A DNA stretch of 64,000 nucleotides from Monodelphis domestica (GCF_027887165.1 NC_077233.1:186281887-186345886); one strand, 5' to 3'. Shown: positions 12,466 through 25,326, counted from the stretch's first letter. Translations and numbers: made by a program. The notes: generated by a model not told the origin, from the sequence alone.

Positions 12466-15400
12466 ATGCCAGAGAATTCACAAGTCACAATCATAACTTT
12501 GAACGTGAATGGGATGAACTCACCCATAAAATGTAGATGAATTGCAAAATGGGTTAGAATCCAAAACCCTACCATATGTTGTCTTCAAGAAACACACATG
12601 AGGTGGGTAGACACCCACAAGGTCAGAATTAAACAATGGAGTAAGACCTTCTGGGCCTCAACTGATAGAAAGAAGGCAGGAGTTGCAATCATGATATCTG
12701 ATAAAGCCAAAGAAAAATAAACCTGATCAAAAGGGATAGGGAAGGTAATTATATTTTGTTAAAAGGGACTTTAGATAATGAGGAAATGTCATTAATCAAC
12801 ATGTATGCACCAAATAATGTAGCACCCAAATTTCTAATGGAGAAACTAGGAGAATTGAAGGAAGAAACAGACAGTAAAACAATATTAGTGGGATATTTGA
12901 ACCAACCATTATCAAATTTAGATAAATCAAATAAAAAAATAAATAAGAAAGAGGTAAAAAAAAGTGAATGAAATCTTAGAAAAATTAGAGTTAATAGACA
13001 TATGGAGAAAAATAAATAGGGACAAAAAGGAATACACCTTCTTCTCAGCACTACATGGCACATTCACAAAGATTGACCATACACTAGATCACAGAAACAT
13101 GGCATACAAATGCAGAAAAGCAGAAATAATAAATGCAGCCTTTTCAGATCACAAGGCAATAAAAATAATGATCAGTAAGGGTACATGGAAAACCAAATCA
13201 AAAATTAATTGGAAATTAAACAATATGATACTCCAAAATCATTTTGTTAGAGAAGAAATCACAGAAACAATTACTAATTTCATCAAGGAAAATGACAACG
13301 GCGAGACATCCTTTCGAACCTTTTGGGATGCAGCCAAAGCAGTAATCAGAGGTAAATTCATATCCCTGAGTGCATATATTAACAAACTAGGGAGAGCAGG
13401 AATCAATCAATTGGAAATGCAAATAAAGAAACTCGAAAGCGATCAAATTAAAAACCCCTAGCAGAAAATCAAACTAGAAATCCTAAAAATTAAGGGAGAA
13501 ATTAATAAAATCGAAAGTGATAGAACTATTGATTTAATAGATAAGACAAGAAGCTGGTACTTTGAAAAAACAAACAAAATAGACAAAGTACTGGTCAATC
13601 TAATTTTAAAAAAGGAAAGAAGAAAAGCAAATTAACAGCATCAAAGATGAAAAGGGGGACATCACCTCCAATGAAGAGGAAATCAAGGCAATCACTAAAA
13701 ATTAATTTGCCCAATTATATGGCAATAAATACAGCAATCTAGGTGAAATGGATAAATATATAAAAAAATACAAACTGCCTAGACTAACAGAAGAAGAAAT
13801 AGAATTCTTAAAAAATCCCATATCAGAAAATGAAATCCAACAGGCCATCAAAGAACTCCCTAAGAAAAAATCCCCAGGGCCCGAAGGATGCACAAGTGAA
13901 TTCTATCAAACATTCAGAGAACAGTTAATCCCAATACTATACAAACTATTTGACATAATAAGCAAAGAGGAAATTCTACCAAACTCCTTTTTTGGCACAA
14001 ACATGGTACTGATTCCAAAAACAGGCAGGTCAAAAACAGAGAAAGAAAATTATAGACCAATCTCTCTAATGGAATATAGATGCAAAAATCTTAAATAGGA
14101 TACTAGCAAAAAGACTCCAGCAAGTGATCAGAAGGGTCATCCACCATGATCAAGTAGGATTTATACCAGGGATGCAGGGCTGGTTCAATATTAGGAAAAC
14201 CATCCACCTAATTGACCATATCAATAAGCAAACCAACAAAAATCACATGCTTATTTCAATAGACATAGAAAAAGCCTTTGATAAAATACAACATCCATTC
14301 CTATTGAAAACACTAGAAAGCATAGGAATAGGAGGGTTGTTCCTAAAAATAATAAACAGTATATATCTAAAACCATCAGCCAATATCATCTGCAATGGGG
14401 ATAAACTAAATGCATTCCCAATAAGATCAGGAGTGAAACAAGGATGCCCATTTTCACCTCTACTATTTGATATTATACTAGAAATACTAGCAGTAGCAAT
14501 TAGAGAAGAAAAAGAAATTGAAGGCATCAAAATAGGCAAGGAGGAGACTAAGCTATCGCTCTTTGCAGATGACATGATGGTCCACTTAAAGAATCCTAGA
14601 GATTCAACCAAAAAGCTAATTGAAATAATCAACAACTTTAGCAAAGTTGCAGGATACAAAATAAACTCGCATAAGTCATCAGAATTTCTATACATCTCCA
14701 ACACAGCTCAGCAGCAAAAACTAGAAAGAGAAATCCCATTCAAAATCACCTTAGACAAAATAAAATACCTAGGAATCTATCTCCCAAGACAAACACAGGA
14801 ACTATATGAACACAACTACAAAACACTCTCCACTCAACTAAAACTAGACTTGAGCAATTGGAAAAACATTAACTGCTCATGGGTAGGATGAGCCAATATA
14901 GTAAAAATGACCATCCTACCCAAACTTAACTATATATTTAGTGCCATACCCATAGAACTTCCAAAAATTTTCTTTACTGATTTAGAAAAAAACATAACAA
15001 CATTCATTTGAAATAACAAAGGATCAAGGATATCCAGGGAAATAATGAAAAAAATACTAAGGAAGGAGACCTTGCAATCCCAGATCTCAAACTATATTAT
15101 AAAGCAGCGGTCATCAAAACAATTTGGTACTGGCTAAGAGAGAGAAATGACGATCAGTGGAATAGACTTGGGGCAAGTGACCTCAGCAAGATAAACTATG
15201 ATAAACCCAAAGATTCCAGCTTTTGGGTCAAAAATCCACTAATCGATAAAAACTGTTGGGAAAACTGGAAGACAGTGTGGGAGAGATTAGGATTAGATCA
15301 ACACCTCACACCCTACACCAACATAAATTCAAAATGGGTGACTGACATGAACATAAAGAAGGAAACTATCAGTAAATTAGATAAACACAGAATAATATAC

Positions 15401-16253
15401 ATGTCAGACCTTTGGGAAGGGAAAGACTTTAAAACCAAGCAAGACATAGAAAGAGTCACAAAATGTAAAATAAATAATTTCAACTACATCAAATTAAAAA
15501 GCTTTTGTACAAACAAAACCAATGTAACTAAAATCAGAAGGAAAGCAACAAATTGGGAAGCAATCTTCATAAAAACCTCTGACAAAGGTTTAATTACTCA
15601 AATTTACAAAGAGCTAAATCAATTGTACAAAAAATCAAGCCATTCTCCAATTGATAAATGGGCAAGGGACATGAACAGGCAGTTCTCAGCCAAAGAAATC
15701 AAAACTATTAATAAGCACATGAAAAAGTGCTCTACATCTCTTATAACCAGAGAGATGCAAATCAAAACAACTCTGAGGTATCACCTCACACCTAGCAGAT
15801 TGACTAACATGACAGCTATGGAAAGTAATGAATGCTGGAGGGGATGTGGCAAAGTAGGGACATTAATTCATTGCTGGTGGAGTTGTGAACTGATCCAACC
15901 ATTCTGGAGGGAAATTTGGAACTATGCCCAAAGGGCGATAAAAGACCATTGCACTGTTGGGTTTATACCCCAAAAAGATAATAAGGAAAAAGACTTGTAC
16001 AAGAATATTCATAGCTGCGCTCTTTGTGGTGGCAAAAAATTGGAAAATGAGGGGATGCCCTTCAATTGGGGAATGGTTGAACAAATTGTGGTATATGTTG
16101 GTGATGGAATACTATTGTGCTAAAAGGAATAATAAACTAAAGGAATTCCATGGGGACTGGAACAACCTTCAGGAAGTGATGCAGAGCGAAAGGAGCAGAA
16201 CCAGGAAAATATTGAATACAGAGACTGATACACTGTGGTACAATCAAAGGTAA
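12466..16253 (+). pseudogene. L1 ORF2 (endonuclease, RT, C-terminal domain), broken
   Basis: It starts at ATG 12466 ([20 protein letters not shown]). Total length of about 1,260 codons is usual for L1 ORF2. Visible pieces: the endonuclease with LQETH, the GDLNQ-equivalent (here GYLNQPLSN, so the Asp of GDLNQ is Tyr) and [10 protein letters not shown] (12964-13461); the RT fingers (13748-14098); the RT core with [11 protein letters not shown] (14124-14891); and the C-terminal domain with the CWRGCGKVGTLIHCWW Cys-rich motif (15275-16123). The reading frame changes at least five times, so the copy is inactive. The FADD catalytic motif is intact in sequence. Confidence 0.9.
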
Positions 16254-19200
16254 TGGACTCCTCCACTAGGGACAATACAATGTCTCCAAACAATCTGCAG
16301 GGATCTAAAAAACACTATCCACAAGCAGAGGATAAACTGTGGGAGTAAAAACACCGATGAAAAGCAACTGCTTGACTACAGGGGCTGAGAGGAAATGACT
16401 AGTGCAAATACCAACAACATGGAAATGGGTTTGAACCAAGAACACATGTGAAACCCAGTGTAATTGTGCACCGGCTATGGGAGAAGTGGTGGGAGGGGGG
16501 TGGGGGAAGGAAAAGACAATGATCATTGTTTCCAATGAATAATGTTTGTAAATAACCAAATAAAATAATGTTTAAAAAGTCAAAAAATATATAGTTATGT
16601 TCATATAATTTTTGGATCTGTCTTGGGAAGAAGATTTCCAAGTATTTTATATTAGCTACAGTAATTTTAAATAGATTTTCTCTATCTCTTCCTAATGAAA
16701 TTTGTTGGTAACATATAGAAATGTTGATGATTTATATAGATTTATTTTATATCCCATAGGTTTGCTAAAGTTATTAGTTATTTTAACTAGTTTTTTTGAC
16801 CTACTAGGATTCTCTAAGAATGCAATCATATTATCTGCAAAGACTGATAGTTTGTTTCTTCAATGTCTATTTTAATTCTTTTAATTTATTTTTCTTCTCT
16901 TAATTTCTATAGCGAGCATTTCTAGCACAATAATGAATAGCAGTGATCATAATGGTCATTCTTATTTACCCCTGATCTTATTGAGAAATTAGTAAAATGT
17001 AGTTTCCCTGCTTGTCTCTTTTAATGAGATCTATTTTTTTTTTGCTTTCTCTGAGATCATGATTCATATACCCTTGCATTTTTTTCAATTCAGCTGAAGC
17101 ATAACAGATTCTGCTCTAGCATCTTACCTTTCCTCTGTGTATGCATTTGTAATTTCAGTGTGTTTCTTGTAAACAACAAATAATAGGATTCTGATTTTTA
17201 ATCCTCTCTACTATTCATTTACTTTCTATATGTGAATCCATTCCATTAACATTCAGAGTTATGATTATTATGTATTTCTCTCCATCCTATTTTTGAAAAA
17301 GTGTTTTGCTTTTGGCCACCACCTCCCCCAGTCTGCCATCCTTTCCTTTGCCCTTGCAAGATAAGATATATTTCTGCTGTTTATGTTATTCCCTCTTTGA
17401 GAGAAAATTTTGATGAAAGTAAGGTTCAAACATTGCTCATTGTTCCTCCATTGTCCCCTCCATTGTAAAAATATTTTTGTCTCTTTTAAGTGAGATACTT
17501 TACCCAATACTATATCTCTCTCTTCCCTTTTCTCCTGATGCATCCCTCTTTCTCACCGTTTAATTTTTTTATATCATCCCATAATAGTTAACTTGTATCC
17601 AGGCTCTCTATATCTGTATAACTCTTCTAACTGCCATAATAATGATAAAGTTCTTAGGAATTAGAAGAATCATCTTCCTCTGTCGGTATTTAAATAGTTG
17701 AGTCATTGATTCCCTTCTGATTTCTCTCTCATATTTACTTGTTTATGCTTCTCTAGAGTCTAGTATTTGAAAGCCACATTTTTCAATTCAGGTCTGGTCT
17801 TTCCATGAGTTATGCTTAAAAGTTTCAATTTTATCCAATATCCAATATCCAATTCCCACTGAAGGATTATGCATAGTTTTGCTAGGTAGGTTATTATTGA
17901 TTGCAATACTAGCTCTTTTGCCCTCTGGAATATCACATTCCAAGCTTTCATATTCTTTAAGGTAGAAACTGCTAAATCTTTATGCTTTGACTCCACAATA
18001 TTTGAATGATTTTTGACTGGATTTTAATAATATTTTTCCTTCATTTTAGAGCTCTGAAATTTGATTATAATATTTCTGGGAGTTTTCTTTTGGGGATCTC
18101 TTTCATAATGTGATCAGTGGATACTTTCAATTTTTATTTTATCCTCTGGTTCTAACACTTTTTTTACTAATTATTTATTTTTGAAAATTTTATTTACTCA
18201 ATTTAGAACATTATTCCTTGGTTACAAGAATCATATTTTTTCCTTACCTCCCCTCCACCCACCCCTTCCCATAGCCAACGCAAAATTCCACTGGATTTTG
18301 CATGTGTCCTTGATCATAACTTATTTCCATGATGTTGATGTTTGCACTAGGATGATCATTTAGAGTCCACATCCCTAATCATATCCCCCTCGGCCCATGT
18401 AACCAAGCAATTGTTTTCTTTGGTGTTTTTACTCCCATAGTTTTTCCTCTGTATATAGATAGTGTTCTTCCTCATAGATCCCTCTGAGTTGTTCAGAATC
18501 ACTGCACTGCTACTATTGGAAAAGCCAATTACATTTGATTATACCACAGTGTATCAGTCTCTGTGTATAAAGTTCTCCTGGTTCTGCTCCTCTAACTCTG
18601 TATCAATTCCTGGAGGTCATTCCAGTTCATATAAAATTCCTCCAGTTTATTATTCCTTTGAGCACAATAGTATTCCATCACCAACATATACCACAATTTG
18701 TTCAGTCATTCCCCAATTAGAGGGCAGTCCCTCATTTTTCAACTTTTTGCCACCAAAAAGAGCGCAGCTATGAATTTTCTTGTAAAGGTCTTTTTCCTTA
18801 TTCTCTATTTTGGGTATAAACCCAGCAGTGCTATTGCTGGAACAAAGGGCAAGGAGTCTTTTAGCGCCCTTTGGGCATAGTTCCAAATTGCCCTCCAGAA
18901 TGGTTGGATCAATTTATAAATCCACCAGCAGTGCATTAATGTCCCGACTTTGCCACATCCCCTCCATTACTTTCCTTTGCTGTCATGTTAGCCAATATGC
19001 TAGGTGTGAGGTGATACCTCAGAGTTGTTTTGATTTTAATATCTCTGATTATAAGAGATTTAGAACACTTGTTCATGTGCTTATTAATAGTTTTAATTTC
19101 TTTATCTGAAAATTGACTATTCAGATAAATTGCCCATTTATCAATTGGAGAATGGCTTGATTTTTTGTACAATGGATTTAGCTCTTTATAAATCTGAGTA

Positions 19201-20933
19201 ATTAGATCTTTGTCAGAGATTTTTGTTATGAAGGTTGTTTTCCAATTTGTTGCTTCCCTTCTAACTTTGGTTACATTGGTGTTGTTGGAACAAAACCTTT
19301 TTAATTTAATGTAATCAAAGTTTATCTTGGTGTAATCTGTGAAATGTTGATCTAAATCCAATCTCTCCCATACAGTTTTCCAATTTTTCCCAGCAGTTTA
19401 TTTTCAAATAGTGGATTTTAGTCCCAAAAGCTGGGATCTTTGAGCTTATCATAGACAGTCTTGCTGAGGTCACTTACCACAAGTGTATTCCACTGATCCT
19501 CCTTTCTGTCTCTTAGCCAGTCCAATATTATTTTGATGACCACTGCTTTATAGTATAGTTTGAGATCTGGCACTGCAAAGCCACCTACCTTCCCATTTTT
19601 TTTCATTATTTCCTTGGATATCCTTGAACTTTTGTTCTTCTAAATAAACTTTGTTGTGGTTTTTTTCTAATTCAGTAAAAAAGTTTTTTGGCAGTTCAAT
19701 GGGTATGGCAATAAATAAGTAAAATAATTTAGGTAGGATTGTCATTTTTAATATGTTAGCTCATCCTACCCATGAGCAGTTAATATTTTTCCAGTTGCTC
19801 AGATTTAAGTTTTAGTTGTGTGGAAAGATTTTTTTTGTAGTTATGTTCATATAGTTCCAGTGTTTGTCTCAGTAGATAGATTCCTAAGTATTTTATATTG
19901 TCTAGGGTGATTTTAAATGGAATTTCTTTTTCTAATTCTTGCTGCTGAGATGTGTTGGAAATATGTAGAAATGCTGATGACTTATGTGGGTTTATTTTGT
20001 ATCCTGCAACTTTGATAATATTCTTGATTATTTTGACTAGCTTTTTAGTTGATTCTATGGTATTCTTTAAGTAGACCATAATCTCATCTGCAAAGAGTGA
20101 TAGCTTGGTCTCCTTACTGCCTATTTTAATACCATCAATTTCTTTGTCTTCTCTAATTGCTACTGCTAGTATTTCTTATAAAATGTTAAATACTAGAGGT
20201 GATACTAGGCATCCTTGTTTCACTTCTGACCTTATTGGGAAGGCCTCTGGTTTATCCCCATTGTAGATGATGTTTGATGATGGTTTTAGGTATATACTGT
20301 TTATTATTTTTAGGAAAGGCTCTTCTATTCCTATACTTTCAAGTGTTTCAATAGAAATGAGTTTTGTATTTTATCAAAGGCTTTTTCTGCATCTCTTGAA
20401 ACAATCATGTGATTTTTGTTGGTTTGCTTGTTAATATGGTCAATTATGTGGATGGTTTTCCTTATATTTGTGAATCTTGAAATTTCTCAGACTTGCTAAT
20501 GTTAAAAAAATTCCCCATTGGGGAATTCTCCATTGGGACAATTCCCTATTAGGGACCATTCCCCATCTAAAATGTGAGAACTCTACTTAGATCAGAAATG
20601 TGAAGACCTCTACTCCACCCTTACTTAAGACTGCTTTAGGGGAGAAAACTCTTTGCTGAACAATGAAAAATACTTACACCCATACTTAAGCCATGCCTAT
20701 TTTTAGAATTAATTACAAAGGGGTGCTAAGTACCTATAAAGGTCAGTCAACTTGTGAACTTAAAAGGATCAAAGAGGAAAAAACTTACACAGAGATTCTA
20801 ACCTACTCAGGTGTGGATTACTAAAAGGATTAATCTATTCAGGTGTGAATTCAGAATGGGCTGTCCTTTGGAAAATGTCTACTATGATTGGTAGATGGAA
20901 GAACTTAGGGAAGGTAACATAGGAGAAAACCCG

Positions 20934-20940
20934 CTATATA
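20934..20940 (+). promoter_or_regulatory. TATA box of the solo LTR
   Basis: CTATATAAG motif about 465 bp from the LTR start, at the place expected for the U3/R boundary. A TATA-like TATTTAAG occurs at the equivalent place in the related LTR at 39229-40263. No evidence of present activity. Confidence 0.55.
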
Positions 20941-21251
20941 AGAAAAAAGACAGACTGTTGAAAAAACAACCAGTTGGGAATGTCTGCCTTGAAGGGTCTC
21001 TCTCGAGACGCTCTCGGGGACATTTCAGATTGAGGATTGAGCTGGTGAAGGCCGCTGAGATGGAGCTAGCCTGATGTCACTAGAATCCTTGCTTGGACAG
21101 ATCTTGTGGTGAGTGATTAAGGACTGGCTGATCTTTTCTCTTAGGGCTTAGGCCTGGGTGGGCCAGGACTGGCCAGGGCTGGCTTATCCTTTTCTCATTA
21201 TTCCCCCTTTTCTCTCTTCCTCTCCTTTTCTTTAATTCCTCATTTGTATTA

Positions 21252-21257
21252 ATTAAA
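21252..21257 (+). promoter_or_regulatory. Polyadenylation signal of the solo LTR
   Basis: ATTAAA within 'taattaaaatctctataaaa', conserved as 'taattaaactccataaaa' in the sister LTR (minus strand, around 39343). It lies downstream of the TATA box, as expected for the end of R. Confidence 0.5.
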
Positions 21258-21378
21258 ATCTCTATAAAACCCAGCTGACTTGGGTATATTTGAATAATTG
21301 GGAATATTTCCCTGGCGACCACCTTATATTTGATTTAAAAACAAAACACTATAGTGAAAACATATTTCCTGCGGTCAC

Positions 21379-21502
21379 AACTTACTCATCCACTCTTTAT
21401 ATTTATCACAATTTAATTCTTCCACTATTTTAATCACTACAGTTTATGACCTCAACCATTTTAACTCTTACAATTTATGGTTCCCACTCTTTTAAATCTT
21501 AC
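21379..21502 (+). repeat. Four 31-bp tandem units at the LTR 3' end
   Basis: Units at 21379-21409, 21410-21440, 21441-21471 and 21472-21502. Each begins AAyTTA or AGTTTA, has a CCACT/CAACC core and TTTTAA-like centre, and ends in TCAC, CTAC or TTAC followed by A. They follow directly after the GGTCAC that ends the sister LTR, so they look like an addition to the LTR terminus. Confidence 0.8.
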
Positions 21503-23439
21503 ATATTGAATCATCCTTGCATTCCTGGTATAAATCCCATGTGTTCATAATGAATAAGCCTTGAGATCATTTGCTGAAGTCTTTTTTCTAGTATTTTATT
21601 TAAAATATTTGCATCTATGTTAATTAGTGAGATCGGCCTATAGTTTTCTTTCTCTGTTTTTGATCTGCCTGGCTTTGGAATCAGTACCATATTTGTGTCA
21701 TAAAAGGAACTTGGTAGAACTCCTTCTTTGCTTATTCTGCCAAAAAGTTTGTGTAATATTGGGATTAGTTGTTCTTTGAATGTTTGATAGAATTCATTTG
21801 TGAATCCATCTGGACCTGGGGATTTTTCCTTAGGGAGTTTTTTGATGGCTTGTTCAATATCTTTTTCTGATATGGGTATTCTTAGGCATCCTATATGTTC
21901 CTCTTTTAATCGAGGCAATTTGTATTTTTGTAAATATTCATCCATAACACCTAGATTATCATATTTATTGCCATATAATTGGGCATAATAATTTTTAATG
22001 ATTGCCTTAATTTTTTCATCATTAGATTTGAAATATCCCTCTTCATCTTGGATACTATCCATTTGGTTTTCTTTTTCCCTTTTAAAAATTAGATTGACCA
22101 GTACTTTGTCTATTTTATTTGTTTTTTCAAAGGACTAGCTTTGCCTTATTTATTATATTATTATATATAGTATATTATTTCTTATTATACTTATTATAAT
22201 AGTTCTTTGACTTTCCATTTTATTAATTTCTCTTTGATATTTTGAATCTCTAATTTTGTTTTCATCTGAGGATTTTTAATTTGTTCACTTTCTAGTTTTT
22301 TAATTTGCAATTCCAATTCATTTACCTCTGCCCTCTCCAATTTATTAATATTTGAAATCAAGGATATAAAATTCCCCCTCAGTACTTCTTTGGCTGCATC
22401 CCACAGATTTTGAAAGGATGTCTCATCATTTTCTTCAAGGAAATTATTAATTTTTTCTATGATTTGTTCTTTAACTAACCCATTCTGGAGAACTGTATTG
22501 TTCAATTTCCAATTAATTTTTGATTTGCCTCTCCATGTACACTTACTAATTATTATTTTCATTGCATTCTTATCTGAGAAGGTTGCATTTATTATTTCTG
22601 CTCTTTTGCATTTGTTTGCAATGTTTTTATGCCCTAGTACAGGGTTAATCTTTGTGAATGTACCATGTGCTGCTGAAAAGAAGGGGTATTCATTTTTGTC
22701 CCTATTTATTTTCTCCACTTATCTACTAACTCTATCTTCTCCACTTATCTACTAACTAATTTTTCTAATATTTAATTCCCACTTCTATTAACTCTTTCTT
22801 ATTTATTTATTTTTTGGTTTGATTTATCAAGTTCTGATAGAGGAATGTACAGGTCTCCCACTAGTATATTTTTTCTATCTATTTCATCCTTGAGCTCCAC
22901 TAGTTTCTCCTTTAGAAATTTAGATGCCATGCCATTTGGTGCATGTTGAATACTGATATTTCCTCATTGTCTATACTGCATTTTATCAGAATGTAATTAT
23001 CTTCCCTGTCTCATTGACTAGATCTATTTTTATTTTGTCTTTGTCAGATATGATTGTGACTCCTGCCTTCCTTTTCTCAGTCGATGCCCAATAGATTTGG
23101 CTCAATCTGCTTACTTTTACCTTATGTGTATCTATCTTCCTCATGTGTGTTTCTTGTAGACAGCATATGGTAGGGTTCTGGTTTCTAATCCACTCTTCTA
23201 TTTGTTTGCATTTTATGGCATTTTATCCTATACAGTTTGTCACTGTTCCCTCTAAGTATAATTCTTCTAGCTCCCCAGGGGATAAAAACAATTTTTAACT
23301 GTTACCAATATCCTCTTTTCTTGTAGGGATACATATCATTTTAACTCATTGAGTCCCTTAAAAAAGGGGTTTTGTTTTAGTTTTAGTTTTCTTTTTTCCC
23401 CCTTTCTTAATTACCTTTTGATAACTCTCTTGAGGTCTA

Positions 23440-24468
23440 TTTTTGGGCATCAAATTTTCTGTTTGGGACTGTTCTTTTATTTATGCGTGCTTGGAATTCT
23501 TCCATTTTATTAAATGATCATACTTTCCCCAGTATGAATATAGTCCATTTTGCTGGGTAGTTGATTCCTGGTTGTAGACCTAGTTCCCTTGCTTTCCAGA
23601 ATATCATATTCCATGCCTTTTGGTCCTTCAGTCTAGATGCAGTCAGATCCTGTGTTAAACTCACTGTGGTTCCATGGTATCTGAATGACTTCTTCTTAGC
23701 AGCTTGTAATATTTTTCCCTTTATCTGGTAGTTCTTGAATTTGGCTATAACATTCCTGGGTGTTGTCAATTGGGGATTAAGTACAGGAGGCGATCTGTGG
23801 GATTCTTTCAATCTCCACTTTTCCCTCTTGCTCTAGAATATCTGGGCAGTTTTGTTGGTTAATTTCCTGTAGCATGATGTCCAGGCTTTTTTTTTCTTTT
23901 TTCATGGTTTCCCATTAGACCAATGATGATTATGCTGTCTCTCCTGGAATGATTTTCTAAATCTTCTGTTTTGTGAATGAGGTGCTTCATATTTTCCTAA
24001 ATTTTTTTCATTCTTTTCATTTTATTTTATAGTTTCCTGCTGCATTGTAAAGTCACTTGCTTCTAATTGTAGTATTCTGATTTTTAAGATTGAATTTCAT
24101 CCCTGGCTTTTTGGTCATCTTTCTCCTTCTTGTCTGATTTTCTTTGGAGGTTATCTTTCATCTTCTTTGTCTCATCCTTCATCTCCTTTGCCTCATTTTC
24201 AAGCTGATTAATTTTGGATTTCAAGACACTATTTTCTGTTTCCAGATGACTTATCTTGCTCTTTAATTTCTTTTTCCAGTTGTCTTCAGCCTCTCTTAAT
24301 TGTCTTTTGAATTGTCTTTTTGATTTTTTCGAGTCTGTGTCCAATTCGCTGAAGTTTCTGTGTTTTGACTTGGTTTTCCTTGATCTTCCCCTGTTACATT
24401 TGCTCTTTGTTCATTGCCTGTATAGAAGCTGTCAATTGTATATTTTTCTTTTTCTGTTGTTTGCTCAT
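23440..24468 (-). pseudogene. L1 ORF1 of the second subfamily, broken
   Basis: The likely start at 24468 reads MSKQQKKKN and runs into a stop within about 25 codons. The coiled coil then appears at 24344-24084 as a highly charged Lys/Glu-rich peptide with heptad pattern (MDTDSKKSKRQFKRQL..). The C-terminal half (LTTPRNVIAKF, ARELGLQPGINYPAKW) is open at 23811-23518. Order and motifs match L1 ORF1, but its coiled coil is clearly different from that of the other copies. Confidence 0.8.
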
Positions 24469-25149
24469 ATTTGCCCCTTCTTTATTTTCTGTAGTTGCCT
24501 GCTCCTCTCATTTTGTGTTGGATTTGTGGATTTGGGCTTTTCTATCAACCTTCACCCTTTGAGCTTAGCAAGGCTCTCAGAGCAGTCTGTGGGGGAGGGG
24601 CATTGGAGGTTGATCTTCCCTGCCCTATGAAGGCATCATAAGATTAAGCCCAGCGGAGTTGAACTTGTATAGCTGGATGTGACCAGAGGCCAAAACCTTG
24701 GGGGGGGGGAGCAATATGGAGTGTCTCAGCTGTAATTGGGCTGCCTTCTTTGAAGTTCTCCTCCTGCTGTCTCTCCACAACCTGTGATCAAGGCCCTGAG
24801 CCTGGTATAGCTTTGCCTGCAAGGTACTCCCTTTAGACTTGTGCCCTTGTCTGACCAGTGAGTTCTCAAATTCAGGCTTTTTTTTGGGGTGGGGGTGTGC
24901 CTTTTAAGTTGAGTCTAGCAGGAGGGTTCCTTAGCTCTGTCCTGTTGTTAGATTTGGTTTTCAGTCCCCTAGGGGCATTTTTTTAAACTGGTGAGGAATG
25001 GTTTTCAGAGGTCTGAACTTTTGCTGCCTCTATGCTGCCATCTTGACTCTGTCCCCCTGGTTCTAAGATATTAAGGAAGTTTTCCTTGATAATTTCTTGA
25101 AAGATGATATCTTGACTCTTGTTTTTGATCATGGATTTCCAATAATCTA

Positions 25150-25326
25150 AATTAAAAAAAAAATCATGAACGAACATCAAGTTCCAAGGCAGAAGACTGA
25201 TAGGGGCTAGCCAACTGGGGCTTACAGATTTGTCCAGGGTCACACAGCAAAAAAGTGCCCAGATTTGAATTTAGGATTTATCATCTCCAGGTCTGGAATT
25301 TTTTTCACTGAGACACCAAACTGCCC
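25150..25326 (-). repeat. Marsupial tRNA-derived SINE (MAR1/WSINE-like)
   Basis: The plus strand reads 'gttccaaggcagaag', then 'gtccagggtcacacagc', and ends with 'aaactgcccc', the antisense pattern of this SINE. It interrupts the ORF1 region of the old host L1. The left boundary is blurred by an A run at 25153-25163, and no clear TSD was seen. Confidence 0.75.

Larger units (their letters stand above)
10199..16594 (+). mobile_element. Full-length sense L1 inserted in the old L1
   Basis: It begins with 'gaggacttccggtcaagatgg' (the core 'gtcaagatggc' is shared with the copies at 62547 and 25431) and ends after an 'aaataaaataatg' A-rich tail. The direct repeat TTATGTTCA occurs at 10190-10198 and 16595-16603, and the old antisense L1 reads continuously across the two points, so this is a clean insertion of about 6.4 kb. 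Parts in order are a 5' UTR (10199-10970), ORF1 (10971-11936), a polypurine spacer with GGGAAGGG runs (12100-12400), ORF2 (12466-16253) and a short 3' UTR. Both ORFs are broken. Confidence 0.95.
20469..21503 (+). mobile_element. Solo LTR of an endogenous retrovirus (inside an L1)
   Basis: It begins TGTGAATC and ends CTTACA, giving the TG...CA ends of an LTR. It is flanked by the 4-bp duplication TATT (20465-20468 and 21504-21507), and the L1 sequence joins perfectly across it. No gag, pol or env sequence is present, so this is a solo LTR left by LTR-LTR recombination. The 4-bp duplication fits class I (gammaretrovirus-like) elements. Promoter-like CTATATA lies at 20934-20940 and a polyadenylation-type ATTAAA at 21252-21257, which sets the plus orientation. 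Total length is 1,035 bp, including four 31-bp units at the 3' end. Confidence 0.92.
18650..23230 (-). pseudogene. L1 ORF2 of the second subfamily, split by the solo LTR
   Basis: Open pieces on the minus strand: the endonuclease end and linker (22718-22194), RT fingers with [14 protein letters not shown] and [11 protein letters not shown] (22062-21511), then the LTR, the end of the RT core (20079-19780, starting MVYLKN; the bases just before it still read FADE where siblings have FADD), and the C-terminal region (19745-18650) with DLNSQFSDKEIK-like and NEGLPSNWGMTEQIVVYVGDG motifs. Several frameshifts. The N-terminal endonuclease start (near 23230) is poorly preserved. The LTR lies between the fingers and the catalytic core. 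Confidence 0.85.
18156..25056 (-). mobile_element. Full-length antisense L1 of a second subfamily, split by an LTR
   Basis: The direct repeat CTGGTTCTAA at 18146-18155 and 25057-25066 flanks it. The minus-strand 5' end reads 'ggggacagagtcaagatggc', which differs from the 'gacttccgg' start of the other copies, so this is a different subfamily. Removing the LTR at 20469-21503 leaves about 5.9 kb. On the minus strand the order is 5' UTR (25056 to about 24470), ORF1 (24468 to about 23440), a short spacer, ORF2 (about 23230 to 18650) and 3' UTR. It is more decayed than the copy at 25431-31732. Confidence 0.93.

Noticed and set aside
14243..14704. A 153-codon minus-strand open frame
   Set aside because: Shadow of the L1 RT core on the plus strand.
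20469..21503. A possible novel host gene promoter (TATA and polyadenylation signal, non-L1 sequence)
   Set aside because: TG...CA ends, 4-bp TSD and clean rejoining of the L1 show it is a solo LTR.
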